Assembly (NCBI RefSeq): GCF_041260155.1
Contig: NC_091934.1
Coordinates: 42,720,898-42,784,897 of the forward strand
Reading direction: 5' to 3'
DNA length: 64,000 nucleotides
DNA from: Ptychodera flava
Lineage: Eukaryota; Hemichordata; Enteropneusta; Ptychoderidae
Every line of letters starts with the position of its first letter. The stretch's first letter is position 1. A program made the position numbers and the translations under genes. The notes under the pieces are model-generated. The model was given only the letters and a program-made list of their open reading frames with translations, did no database searches and was not told where the DNA came from. Positions 33,401 through 53,732 of the stretch are shown in pieces.

Positions 33401-35539
33401 ATTTGGAATGAAAACTTAAATTACTCAATAACTTTTTTGCCATCATGCAAAGTACCGTACACCAAAAAGATCTTTTTGCATACAGCACAAACAACAGTCT
33501 TGGACCAAGACCATACAGTAATGAATGCATTCACAATGGGACACATATTATCAGGAATGTCTTGAAGGTTATCCACAGGCCACAGTATAGTTATGATTAT
33601 TCAAATCAACTGTGGCAAGAGAAGAAAAAGCACAGTCACTTGTGTCTTGTGACAAAGTACAATCTCGCAGTTCTAAATAGTTTTCAAGACAACTTTGACA
33701 ACATTTCACAATGCTATTTTATTCAGTACACATATTCACATGCTTAGCAAGCAAATTGTAACTACAACACAACTGATACAAACATCTTGATTTCAGTTTG
33801 GCTTTTCTTTCAGAAAAAAATTTCACCGTTTTCTTGACTTCGAGACCAGTCAAGTATGTACTTTTATTTCACGATAACATTTTCTTTGTTTCATGTTAAA
33901 CTTCATACTACAAAATTGACATCAATCATATTTTAATCAATTGAAATACTGAGTTCTCCATCAGTGAACTTATATTTGTCCTATTATCCTGTTGCCTGTT
34001 ATTCCAAGAGTTGTGGCTATACACTTCACTGAAAACACCAGTATTTCAACACTGGAACCACCAGCACATTGTTGCTCGTACCAGGTTTATTTGGGTTATT
34101 CAAACCCTGATTGCAAAATTTGAATCAAGCTGAAAATAGTAACAAAACAGCAATCAAGCAGTTAAAAGCACAAAATTAATTTAAAAACACTAACACACAA
34201 AGTGGTCGATGTTTTAAGGGATACTTTACTGTAAAAGCATGATAAAATGGGTACCTAACTGTACAAAGTTCAATGTCTGATCTGGAAGTTTCATGAAGTA
34301 AGGATCTTTGGCATTAAAGTTTCAAAGTGTTGACATTAAGTCAGACAGTAAAGCCGAATGCAGTGACTTTATAACATACAAGTATAGGCATCCCACACAC
34401 GCACAATGCAACAATTAAGTTTATATTTAAACAACTTTCCGCCAATCACAGTTTAGTGTCAGTAAAAATCACAATGCCAGAGTATATGTGCATTTTGCTC
34501 TACTATTGCTCAATAGAGTACCTAGTATGTATCTGATTGGTAGAGAAATAACAGAGAAAAAATTGCAGTAAATTCACCATACTATGGTTAGCTTTAGTCA
34601 ACCTCTAATAATACCCTATAAGACCAGATAAAAGGGGTGACTGCATTGGGCAACATTACTCTTGCAGTAAAAATAACTGTACTGTAGATTTGTACAAGCA
34701 GCAATGGGTTTACCTTGTTACCTGAAGGCTGAAAACTGACTATGTTAAACACAATGGCAAAGTAACAGAGTCTGACATGGGTTGCACACTGAGTGTCTTG
34801 TGCAACTGAACTGATATCAACATTTTGTCACCAATTGCAAATAAAATCCTCTTATGTAGTTTCAGATGAAGAATAAATACATTGTGATAAGAGGAGTCAT
34901 GCCAAGATTATTTAATTGCCACTTCTTTCATTTGTGAGGGTGAAATTCACATTTGCATCTTCATTTGCACTAGGATGGATTGTTTCTTGTAAGAACCAGT
35001 TACGCCGATGTGAAAAGTTACCGATATTAACTTTCCTCTAACCTTGGTCACTCCATAACATTAATGAAGGTGCCAAGCACCTTTCACAAATCTCTGATGA
35101 CTTAATTTTATTAATAAAGTTGCACGCTAGCTTGACATTTCCATGCAGGTGAAGTATCATGAATGAAACACCTGGGAGTGTACAGCACATACTAGCTTCT
35201 GAAAACTCAATAGCCAGTGGTTTGTCATGATTGATGGATTGGCTACATGTAAAATGAATGCTGCATGATATAAAACAAGACTCCCTAGCTTTTTGTGAAA
35301 AATTAGAAAGGAATTTTGATGTTGATATGACAAGACAGTGTAATTTCTTTTTTACAAGAAACCTTTAAACTCAGTGTGGAACCCATGTTACAACTACTGT
35401 ACTGTGATATAATTATTTCAGTTTCTGTTTCACCTTTGCTCTCTGTTTTTCTCCAATCATCATTAACAAAACTACAATTTTCATAAGTAGGTCATTCTAA
35501 TTATGTCCGAAAAAAGCAGGGTTTGTATTCTTTGACCTT
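30435..35539. other. intergenic DNA between convergent SLC35F6 and TPI
   Basis: No gene found. It holds a G homopolymer at about 30724-30741 and the tandem duplication at 32928-33212. The phrase CAGTTTTTGTAAG occurs twice near 31715 and 31793. The minus strand has AATAAA near 35106, some 430 nt past the TPI stop, a possible TPI polyadenylation signal. Confidence 0.4.
32928..33212 (+). repeat. two tandem copies of a ~142-bp unit
   Basis: Both units begin TGTACTTGTATT and contain CTATTAAGTGAGACTGTGCA, AAAGACAGTCACTG, CCTATAAAATTACAATACAT and AACAGTGTCCAGTGT. The second starts at 33070. No function is apparent. Confidence 0.85.
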
Positions 35540-45164
<9,625 letters not shown>

Positions 45165-45998
45165 CCTTGTGAAATTTTCTTTCGATGTACACAGGAGGAG
45201 TATTAGCTGATTTCACGATATGTTGAATATTCCTTGCAGTGGCACGTTGTTCCGATGTGGCGACCCCGGGACAAGAGGCCGACTTTTCCAGATCGGCAAT
45301 TCGAAAAAAAATAGCTTCAAGCTGAGGGGTCAAATTCAAAGTAGTAAAATCGTAAAATTTTATTGATATTTTAAATTTACTTTAAAATGATTACTTATCA
45401 TCATTAACCGGAAAAAGCACAAAATATCCCTGATTCGAATTTGAGACTGCGATAGTAGTGTACGTTGGCGCCCTCATAGTCTGTGAGCAAAAATGTACCA
45501 TATGCTAATTTCGCGCTAAAATTGAGTTACGAAACGACGGCCAGCAACACACGCGTGCACATAGGTACATATTGTGCAACACTGCAAAAGTGCATAGGCG
45601 CAGGACCACTCAGATGAGAGACGCGACTGACAAGTGACGGCATTCTCCAGTACCACCGTGTCGGACAATTCAGTAGGTCAGAATTCATAATAATACTTTC
45701 CAGTAGGGGTGCGCGGGTCCTTGCAAAACACTCACACGCGTAGACTATTTAATGTACACGATATTTAAACTCAGTGTACAAGATTGGATGCGTTTGCAAA
45801 TTACAGTCGACGGCGATCAACTGTTTTGACAGTGCGGATCATTCAATGCCAGCCCCAAGCACAGTTTTCGGGCTGCGGTTGGTCTGTAGTTATACCAGCT
45901 ATTGGATGACCTACACCCACATAATCACAACACAGGGAAGAGGACGCCTGCAAAATATGACCCTGTCGATAAACAGCTGTGTACGTGTGTTCCCGACT

Positions 45999-46117
45999 AG
46001 CTGCAGGACAGTAGCTCGAGGTCTTTCCTGGGTTACGGTATTTAGGTAGGACGGTTGGCGTTGGTTTTGCCGTCCAACTCATACCCAGGCAAAACCTCCA
46101 GCTACTGTACTGCAGCT
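45999..46117. repeat. inverted repeat, ~35-bp arms
   Basis: The left arm AGCTGCAGGACAGTAGCTCG plus AGGTCTTTCCTGGGT pairs with the right arm ACCCAGGCAAAACCTCCAGC plus TACTGTACTGCAGCT. The loop is about 45 bp. No target duplication was found. Confidence 0.7.
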
Positions 46118-46494
46118 TGTTGCTGACAATGCGTACCACCTGCATCACTACTTGGAATATGTTACAGACGTGTGTAGTACTCGTGGTCAACAAGGCTGCA
46201 CTGAGCTGTGATAATTCACAATCTCAACCGAATTTGTAAATCATAGACCCTAATAACGGATCCGTGGGGTCTATGTGTAGACGCAGTTGTTTGTGTTTAT
46301 CCAAGCGAAACAAGTCGTTGAAATCATGGTCAATAACTTCTTTAAAGTCATGAAATGTGACGAACTCAATATGCTTGACTGGCTCCCATATTAAAACCAT
46401 CCTTTTTTAGCTCCATGTTCATACTGACCATGTTCTCTGCTACCTCCATGTACTGACACACACTCATTCATCACCCTATCATACTATCATTATA

Positions 46495-46675
46495 CACATA
46501 TTGACTGGCCATGAGGGCAACAGCATACGTCTGTACCCGAGGGACTGTGAGTCACCCCAAAAACAGACTGTTTCCCGAGGCCGTAGGCCGAGGGAAACAG
46601 TCTGTTTTTGGGGTGACTCACAGGCCCGAGGGGTTAAAGACGTATGCTGTTGCCCTCATGGCCAGTCAATATGTG
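46495..46675. repeat. 181-bp near-perfect palindrome
   Basis: The arms begin CACATATTGACTGGCCATGA and GAGGGCAACAGCATACGTC and read back as their inverse to GGCCAGTCAATATGTG. The centre is GAGGCCGTAGGCCGAGG with AACAGACTGTTTCCC arms round it. Only a few mismatches near 46540-46548 and 46624-46636 break the symmetry. It abuts the transposon-like element starting at 46674. Confidence 0.9.
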
Positions 46676-47155
46676 TTTTGTAACACACCTCATCCGTAGT
46701 CATACATAAGCACGTACCATACACAAAAGTTGTCACATGATGTAATATGTTGGAGTGGTTCAGCAAGAAAAAGTTTTTGCCGACAGGGTCGCAATACTTC
46801 TGCAAAACGTTCAATGCACCATTGATTATCGTCTTCGTTCGTTTCGAGTCCTTGTTTGAAACCAGAGCATTCAGTTCTTCTTCAGAAAGTAGGATAAACC
46901 GAGAAATTTCTCGACTATCGTTTCGCTTGTCCGCAGACGGCATCTTTGTTTACATTCCAGTTCGCGCATGCGCCAATGTTTTTTTGACGTCAGCGGGCAT
47001 CATTTTTCGGAACTGATGCCTGGCAGGCAACAGTTCCGACAAATGATGCCTGATGACGTCGTTTACGTGGATCAGCACAAAAAGAATGCATCCCACGTGA
47101 CTGTCAATTGGCGAATTAGAACACAGACTGCGGATGAGGTGTGTTACAACACAAA
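46674..47155. mobile_element. inverted-repeat element with a recombinase-type N-terminus
   Basis: The ends TGTTTTGTAACACACCTCAT (continuing CCG) and ATGAGGTGTGTTACAACACA are inverted over about 28 bp. On the minus strand an ATG at 46943 opens a frame containing SRFILLSEEELNALVSNKDS and KRTKTIINGALNVLQKYC. This pattern (acidic 'EEE', then 'KDSK-TK--I--AL-V---Y') resembles the N-terminal part of Crypton-derived tyrosine-recombinase-like (DUF3504-type) proteins abundant in marine invertebrates. The rest of such a protein is absent. A further palindrome lies at 46986-47060 with GACGTC at both tips. It looks like an internally deleted derivative. Confidence 0.5.
46963..46992. promoter_or_regulatory. 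NRF1-type and CRE motifs upstream of DDB2
   Basis: CGCGCATGCGCC at 46963-46974 fits the NRF1 consensus, and TGACGTCA at 46985-46992 is a perfect CRE. Both lie about 300 bp upstream of the DDB2 start, inside the inverted-repeat element at 46674-47155. Use by DDB2 is inferred from position only. Confidence 0.45.
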
Positions 47156-47292
47156 AAGGTGGCACCTCTATATAAAAGCTACACTTCCATAGCAGGGAAC
47201 ATACTGACCTTCAGTGCATGGCAAATCAAATCACAGACTCCATATGATCAAACTGTTTTTTCTTTCCATCAGCAGCTAATTTCACCATCAAC

Positions 47293-50200
47293 ATGCCTAC
47301 TTCAAGACAAACCAAGAGAAAGAGGCAACAATACAAAAGCACTGATGATGTCACGCCAGCGATTGAGATTCAACGTAAAAAGAGACATGTCAAGAATGAT
47401 GTTAACTGCAACACCGATAAAGAAAATTCAGAAACTGACTTATTATTACCAAAGGTATTTATCCAATCTGCTAAATACATACTTTTTCTCAGTCTTTTTT
47501 GAGACACTCATTTCCTTGATTTATAGGGACAATAACAAAAACTATCGATGACATCATTGATTTTTTTTGTTTGATTAAACAGGTATTTTGTTCTTCATTC
47601 CCATTAAAATGGGTCGCAAAACAATGTATCAGCCCTTCAGAAAAGAGCTTAGTATACGACATGTAATTTCTTTCAGACAAATGATTTATGTATTTGGACT
47701 GAAATTCATTTTTTGAAATGGGTCATCAAACACATACATGTACAAGCTTTATTGACAGATTAAATGCATTTATTTCATTTTGCTCGACTGGTAAGACAAC
47801 AAAAACTAAATTTTACAAATAGAAAGATTTCAGCCATTTTATGAAAGCACTTTGTGATACACAAATCTTTTTTTCTCCAACAGTTCTCATTCTGTGGAGG
47901 AAAGGAACGGAGGGTGCCAAACATTCCCATAATTCCCCCTGTTGGTAAGAACAGTAACAATCTAATGCATCACATGTACAACACAGTACTTGGAAGATCA
48001 ACTCAAAGTAACTTGAGAAAGGTATGACTGCTACATTGCCCATGTATTTTATTATTTGTTCAACACAGAGTCAATGTGAGTCAATGATTGGATTGCAGCA
48101 GCTGTGTTTTAAACTTCTACCTTCATATGAACCTCAACCCAACTTTTACATTCACACAGAAACTTTAAATCTAGGATTAAGCTATAATAATGCTTCTTCC
48201 ATGGCAATTAAAATTTATCCAGTGCCATAATCTAAGGTCAGAGGTACCATATGTTTTGCTCAAATCAGACAATATGATATTATCATAGAATTAGGAAACA
48301 TTTGATTTATTAAATCCTTTGATAAACACATAAAGACCTCATGAGACTGCACTATCACTAGCAGATTAATCTCAGTAATTGCCCGGGGGAACTATACTCA
48401 CTGGATTTATTATCAGAACTATCACTGCAAACCTAGTTAAAAAGATCACTCCTGACCTCTGTAGTAGTGACAATCCATTTCTGATTGTTCACAGAAATAT
48501 TACAGTTGTGCAGATCAAGACTTGTTATATCCAGAAATATTTCTTTGATGATGTAAATATTGACAGTATATCTGAAAATCTTAGTTTTATCAGACAGAAG
48601 AGGAGATGATAATAATGATCTTCATTGCATTTAGATGCAGCAGTTTCCTAACTCCCCATTGTATGTCATTTACAGTGTTTAGCACAGCCATTCATCCGTA
48701 TGTTGTCCAATTCACGACTCTTCCGCACTGCCAGCCCCTTTGACAGGAGAGTGACTGCCCTGGAATGGCATCCCACAGAACCCAACACGTTGGCTGCAGG
48801 GTCAAAGGGCGGTGACATCATCCTGTGGAATCATGCCAGGGTTGACAAACAGGAATTCATCTCAGGGGTAAGCTGTAAAAGATATACATGTAGTTTTACA
48901 ATTCTATTGACTTACATGCTAAAAGCTCTAGTGATATGATTTCGTGGAAAATACCATGTAACAGGTGTTAAATTTGCCAAATCAGCACAAAAAATAGACT
49001 TATGCCTAAAACCTTCCTATGATCTTACCCTTGTTTTGCCATGACAGTGGACATGAGTGAATTATTTATTTCAAGCAAAGTTAAGGAATCATTCAATTTT
49101 AGTAGAAGAGAATTTCAGCTGTGTCTGAGTACTGATGATAGATTCTTAAAAAAAGATATAAAAGCAGATGCCCCTTGCTTTTTCAGATTGGACCAGGTGG
49201 CAATATTTCATGCATCAAATTCAACAAAGATAACCCAACTCAGATTTACACTTCATCACTAGATGGGGAAGTTAGATTGCAAGATTTTAATGGCAATTAC
49301 AAGAAAATATTCCTTCAGACAAATGACTGGGGGTAAGAAACAAAGGGTTTCAGGATCAGAAACATGGTTTTGTCACAAGACTGGTGTTTCTAGGATATTT
49401 CAGAGTAACTTTTTACCTGAATTGAGAGACACAAGTGTCGTCCTCAAAGTGTACTTGTGTATTAATGGGAATCGAAAGTCTGTCGTTCAGAAACAAAAAC
49501 AAAAAAATCTTCATATATGGCCATAGAGGGCAGCAAAATTTTTCGTAGCTAAAGTTAGCCAGATGTGTGTCATCTGAAAATGTAGCGAGGGTGAGTATAG
49601 AACCACAATCAACTTTATTCAAGAAAAAACAAATGAACTCGATACATGGCAATAGAGGGCAGCACAATTTCTGGTAGATATGCAGTGACTGAATTCAGGA
49701 ATTGAGATATCATGCAGTGATAAGCAGTGCACATTTTTGTGTAACGGAATGATCCATAGAGTTGCACTTGTCAGCTGACAAGACCATGGTTCACAGGTCC
49801 AAATTTTACTGTACTTTACAAGTTGCATGTGACATCTTTCATTTAACTCCTACTTTATCCTGCTTAGATTGGCAAGGGAGGATCCATCACTGCCATGAAA
49901 TTTAATCTGGATGATCCTTGTAGTGTCTTCACTTCTTCCATAAATGGCACAGTCAGCTTACAAGATTTCAATGGCAAACATAATCAGATACTCCTCGACA
50001 CGTGTGACTGGAAGTGAGCACCACTTTTTCCTTTTGCACTGTTTAATGACACATGTGTCCACAGACATGCTGTGTCATCAAAAGGCCATTTCATGACCCC
50101 TTTTGACCTGATAGATTAACCTGAAAGACAAGCACAACATGCAATATTTTCATATTTCATATTTTCATATTGGCATGTAGTTTGAAAAGAAAATATTGTC

Positions 50201-53200
50201 AACTTGAATTGTGTATGCATGAATCTTGTGTAAGGGAACATGTGCCATTTCTGTAATTCAGTTTGAGGCAAGAGGCAAGGAAATGTTTTTTATTTTGTAT
50301 TTGCTTTTGGTGCATGGATGTACACAGTTTCAAGATAAACCATTCCTTTCAGTCTTAAATGAACATGTAAGATACACTGAGACTCAATAAATTGTTGTCA
50401 GGTACATTTTAAGTTCGTAGTTCAGAGGCCTATCTGTTTGCATGAGCTGAAGATTTATAACTATCACTTATCAAACGTTTTTACCCAAATTTATCCGTTC
50501 CAATATATTCTCTGAGATTTGAAGTCAGCAACTGCTTAGTCATTCTATGGTGCAGAATAAAGCACCCCAATTTTACCCAACCTTACTTATTTTCATTTTA
50601 GTTACTGGTACTGTAGTGTAGATGTCTCCTACACTGCCAATCTCATAGTGACTGGTGATAACGTTGGTAACACTGTATTGCTGAGTAGAGATGGCAAAGA
50701 GGTGAGTGTGAATAAGCCGATGTGTATGGATATGTGGATTTTCTAAAAGCAAGTTTTAAAGTCGTTTAATATGCAAGCCAGTGAAACGGTCAATTTCCAT
50801 CATGTGTGATGTCAGCTATTTGATATATTTGGTAGAAGAATAGTGCCTGATCAAGAGAGGGGTAACTACTTATTATGAAGGTTCTGTCATCGAAGAATTG
50901 ATTACAGTTAATGGCAGTAGCTTAAATAATATGCAGGCAGAATTCTTACCATGTTACAGAGCAGGCCTGCGGTACCGACACAAGGCAAGCTTAGCAAATC
51001 ATAAATTATTGGAAAATAGTTGAATTCCGTATCTTTTCTTATGTTTCTTTTCAAGTAACTTTAACAAAGAACAGTTGTTGCAACAAAGTAAAGTCAGCTT
51101 TTGAAATTTGTCTTCATAACTATTTTTTGTTGCACATGGCAGCTGTGGAAATACAGGCTTCACAAACAGAAAGTCAGCCACTGTGAGTTCAATCCGCAAT
51201 GTGATTGGCTGGTGGTGACTTCATCAGTTGACAAGACAGTGAAATTATGGGATATACGGATGGTGAAGGACAGGAAGAGCGCCCTCCATGTATTGGAGCA
51301 TCAGAAACCAGTCAATTCAGGTAGGCTAGCCTCTGCAGCTTTAGACAAATTTTCCTAAAACAATTCATGAAGAGATAAATCTATTTACTGACATGATAAA
51401 TTTGAAATCACTTCTATACGTACAAGCAGGTTAATCATAAATATTACAGATAACTGCACTGATAATCAGGCCTCCATAGTGTTAACCTGATAACTACCTC
51501 AGATCTTGGTGTACAAAAAAAAATCGAAATAAGTTAAATATAGAGCAGGAAGGTAACTGCAATGCGCACCTGCCTGGTTGAAAATTGATCTGCCAGGGGC
51601 TTGAAGATAGGCAGGTAATTTTGACTTCGTTATTTAGATTTATGAGCTCTTCAGTATGCCATGACCTTGCGCCGAAAACTTTTCACAATGAAGGTACATC
51701 AGGTTAACACTGCCAATGATCCCTAGGTTGTCAACACTGTTTGTAGTTACCGTAGTGTATTCTTTGTATTACAGCTTACTTCAGTCCAGATAGTCACCAG
51801 TTGCTTACAACAGATCAACACAATGAGATTCGTATCTATCAATCACCTGATTGGAGTAGAGTGAAGCAAACAATCGCACATCCTCACAGGTTCTTCCAAC
51901 ACATCACGCCAATCAAGGTCAGTGAAATATGCCAAAGGAGGGAAATCTTAATCCCAAGACAAGGCATGACTTCAAGATCTTTCGAGTAAAAGATGTTTAG
52001 GATGTTCCAGTCTTTCGGTGATGTCTGGTATATTTGTGTTGATTACTCAACACATGTCATCCAACCTCTGCAATGCTATGGGAGTCTTTTTGCTCAGTAC
52101 TTGACATTTCAACTCTATGTGTTGTAGATCTCGTGTTAGGTCTGATGTACAGTAATCATAACGCGTTTCAGTTCTGGTCAAATTTCTGTGTACAGTAGGT
52201 ATACACAGTGCTGCAAACATACCTGTAGAGCAACATTTGTAATTGTCTCAACATTTTTTTATAAATCTGTACAGGCAACATGGCATCCAGTGTGTGATTT
52301 GGTGGTTGTGGGACGATACCCTGATGAGAATTTCCCAGGATATGTCAAGAATGAGGCAAGGACTATTGACCTATTTGATGCAAATACAGGAGAAATTGTC
52401 TGTCAGCTTCATGATCCTAAAGCTCCAGGACTGATTTCGGTAAGGAAAACTCTAGCTGCATTCTGATTTGCATAAATTATATGCTTAACAGATATTGGTC
52501 AATCTAGGGTTAGTTACAATAACAAATTGCAATTTCCTGAATTTGTATGTCGTGTTACAATTATACAGAACTTAACATTTCATTATTTATGAATGAATGA
52601 ATATTTATTGCATTTGTGTGGGCTTCCAGCCCCTATACATTATATTTCATATATTTATGTTCTGCAATATTGTTCTCTCTTTAGGTAGACATGGACTTAT
52701 ATTCCATAATTTCTTTCCCAGTTTAACTAATCATGCATAAATGTACCATATTGTTCACTGGAAATCTTATCAGGATTAGAGTTCTTTGACAGTTTCTCAA
52801 CTTACTCAATCCTCGCGACTCAAATACCTGACAGTCAACAAACAAAGTAATATGTTTTTTTTCTCTTTCTTTGAAATAATAAAAATAGCTCAACAAATTC
52901 AACAAGAGTGGTGATGCACTAGCCTCTGCCATGGGTAAGTTGTAATGTGATTGTAAAGTTCATTCTTAGGAAGTAATTATAATTATACTACGGATTTGAA
53001 ATACCAAAAAACTAGATTCTTCTCATCTCACATTGGAAAAGGTTTGTGGCATGTGCAGGTTGAGTGGCAAACATGTGTAACTTCATTGCAACACGTTTGG
53101 GCTGACAGCTGACATACTAGGGACGAGTATTATAACAGCTAAACTTTACCTGTTGTAGGATAGGATAGGATAAATAATTTATATACATGTAACAGTGTGT

Positions 53201-53732
53201 CAACATTGGAAGACGTTCACTGCCTGGTGCTTGACAAAAAAATTTTACAGATAAGATCCCTTAAAGAATTGATACTTCGTCTGGAAGCAGATAGTAATCT
53301 CAAAAACCAGATAAGACCGGTCAGAAGAATTGACTCATGCATTTGGTTGAGTTCTAATTCTTGTAGAAAGCTGTTGAATGGTCACCCTTCCTCACTTGCC
53401 AAGTACAAACAAACATTTTTGACAAAGATTACCATGACAAAATCATCACCATATTCTTTCTCTTAATGACAAATTGTATTCATATTGTCAGTGCCAATTC
53501 AGGGGTAATTTACTAGTCTATCTTATTTCACATTGAAGGCTACAACATTCTCATCTGGCTTGAAGACAAAGATATTGAACAAAGACAGCAGGAACTGGTG
53601 GAGAAGATGAAGGCTCAAGGCATTGCGCCAAAAAGCAACCAATCACAGAGCAGGAGAAGGCAGCGAAAGACTGACTCAAAGATTGATGCAGCAACTAAAG
53701 CTAAAATTGCTGCTAAGCTGCAGCAGAGATAA
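47293..53732 (+). CDS. DDB2: DDB2, UV-damaged DNA-binding protein 2 (10 exon positions, one duplicated)
   Basis: DDB2 is the WD40 lesion-recognition subunit of the UV-DDB/CRL4 ubiquitin ligase in nucleotide excision repair. Exons: 47293-47454, 47884-48021, 48676-48867, then either 49187-49332 (4a) or 49868-50013 (4b), 50602-50701, 51143-51320, 51775-51917, 52275-52439, 52889-52934, 53539-53732. With one exon 4 this gives 487 residues (human 427). The N-terminus is Lys/Arg-rich ([13 protein letters not shown]). Exon 2 corresponds to the DDB1-docking helix-loop-helix. WD-propeller segments include [45 protein letters not shown] (Arg285 equals human R273) and [10 protein letters not shown]. The lesion-probing FQH hairpin is at 346-348 within [13 protein letters not shown]. 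The C-terminus has a basic, Gln-rich extension as in fish proteins. It is head-to-head with TPI. Confidence 0.96.
49187..49332 (+). other. DDB2: DDB2 exon 4a (alternative propeller segment)
   Basis: 146 nt, acceptor TTTTTCAG, donor GG|GTAAGA. It encodes [20 protein letters not shown], then [20 protein letters not shown] and IFLQTNDW with a split Gly. It is homologous to human GAGGSITGLKFNP...SSMEGTTRLQDF. It is fully open with good splice sites. The length is 2 mod 3, so it cannot be joined to 4b without losing frame. Confidence 0.88.
49868..50013 (+). other. DDB2: DDB2 exon 4b (alternative propeller segment)
   Basis: Also exactly 146 nt, acceptor CTGCTTAG, donor AA|GTGAGC. It encodes [20 protein letters not shown], then [20 protein letters not shown] and ILLDTCDW with a split Asn. 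It covers the same human segment as 4a and enters exon 5 in the same phase (DWGYWYCSVD from 4a, DWNYWYCSVD from 4b). The two exons differ clearly at the protein level but keep GG-I, KFN, TSS and LQDFNG. Confidence 0.88.
52587..52640 (-). mobile_element. possible LINE 3' tail scrap
   Basis: On the minus strand the segment reads GGCTGGAAGCCCACACAAAT, then GCAATAAATA and (ATTC)n. An AATAAA followed by a tetranucleotide run is typical of CR1-like LINE 3' ends. It is very short, in DDB2 intron 8. Confidence 0.35.

Larger units (their letters stand above)
45165..47292. promoter_or_regulatory. TPI / DDB2 divergent intergenic region
   Basis: TPI reads left and DDB2 reads right from this 2.1-kb GC-richer region. 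TPI's promoter should lie just above 45164. The region is largely made of palindromes and transposon-like pieces (45999-46117, 46495-46675, 46674-47155). No other gene is recognised. A small palindrome around 46245-46275 has AGACCC / GGGTCT arms. Confidence 0.5.

Noticed and set aside
45843-46193. 116-residue minus-strand frame
   Set aside because: It runs across an inverted repeat and has low-quality composition with no motif.
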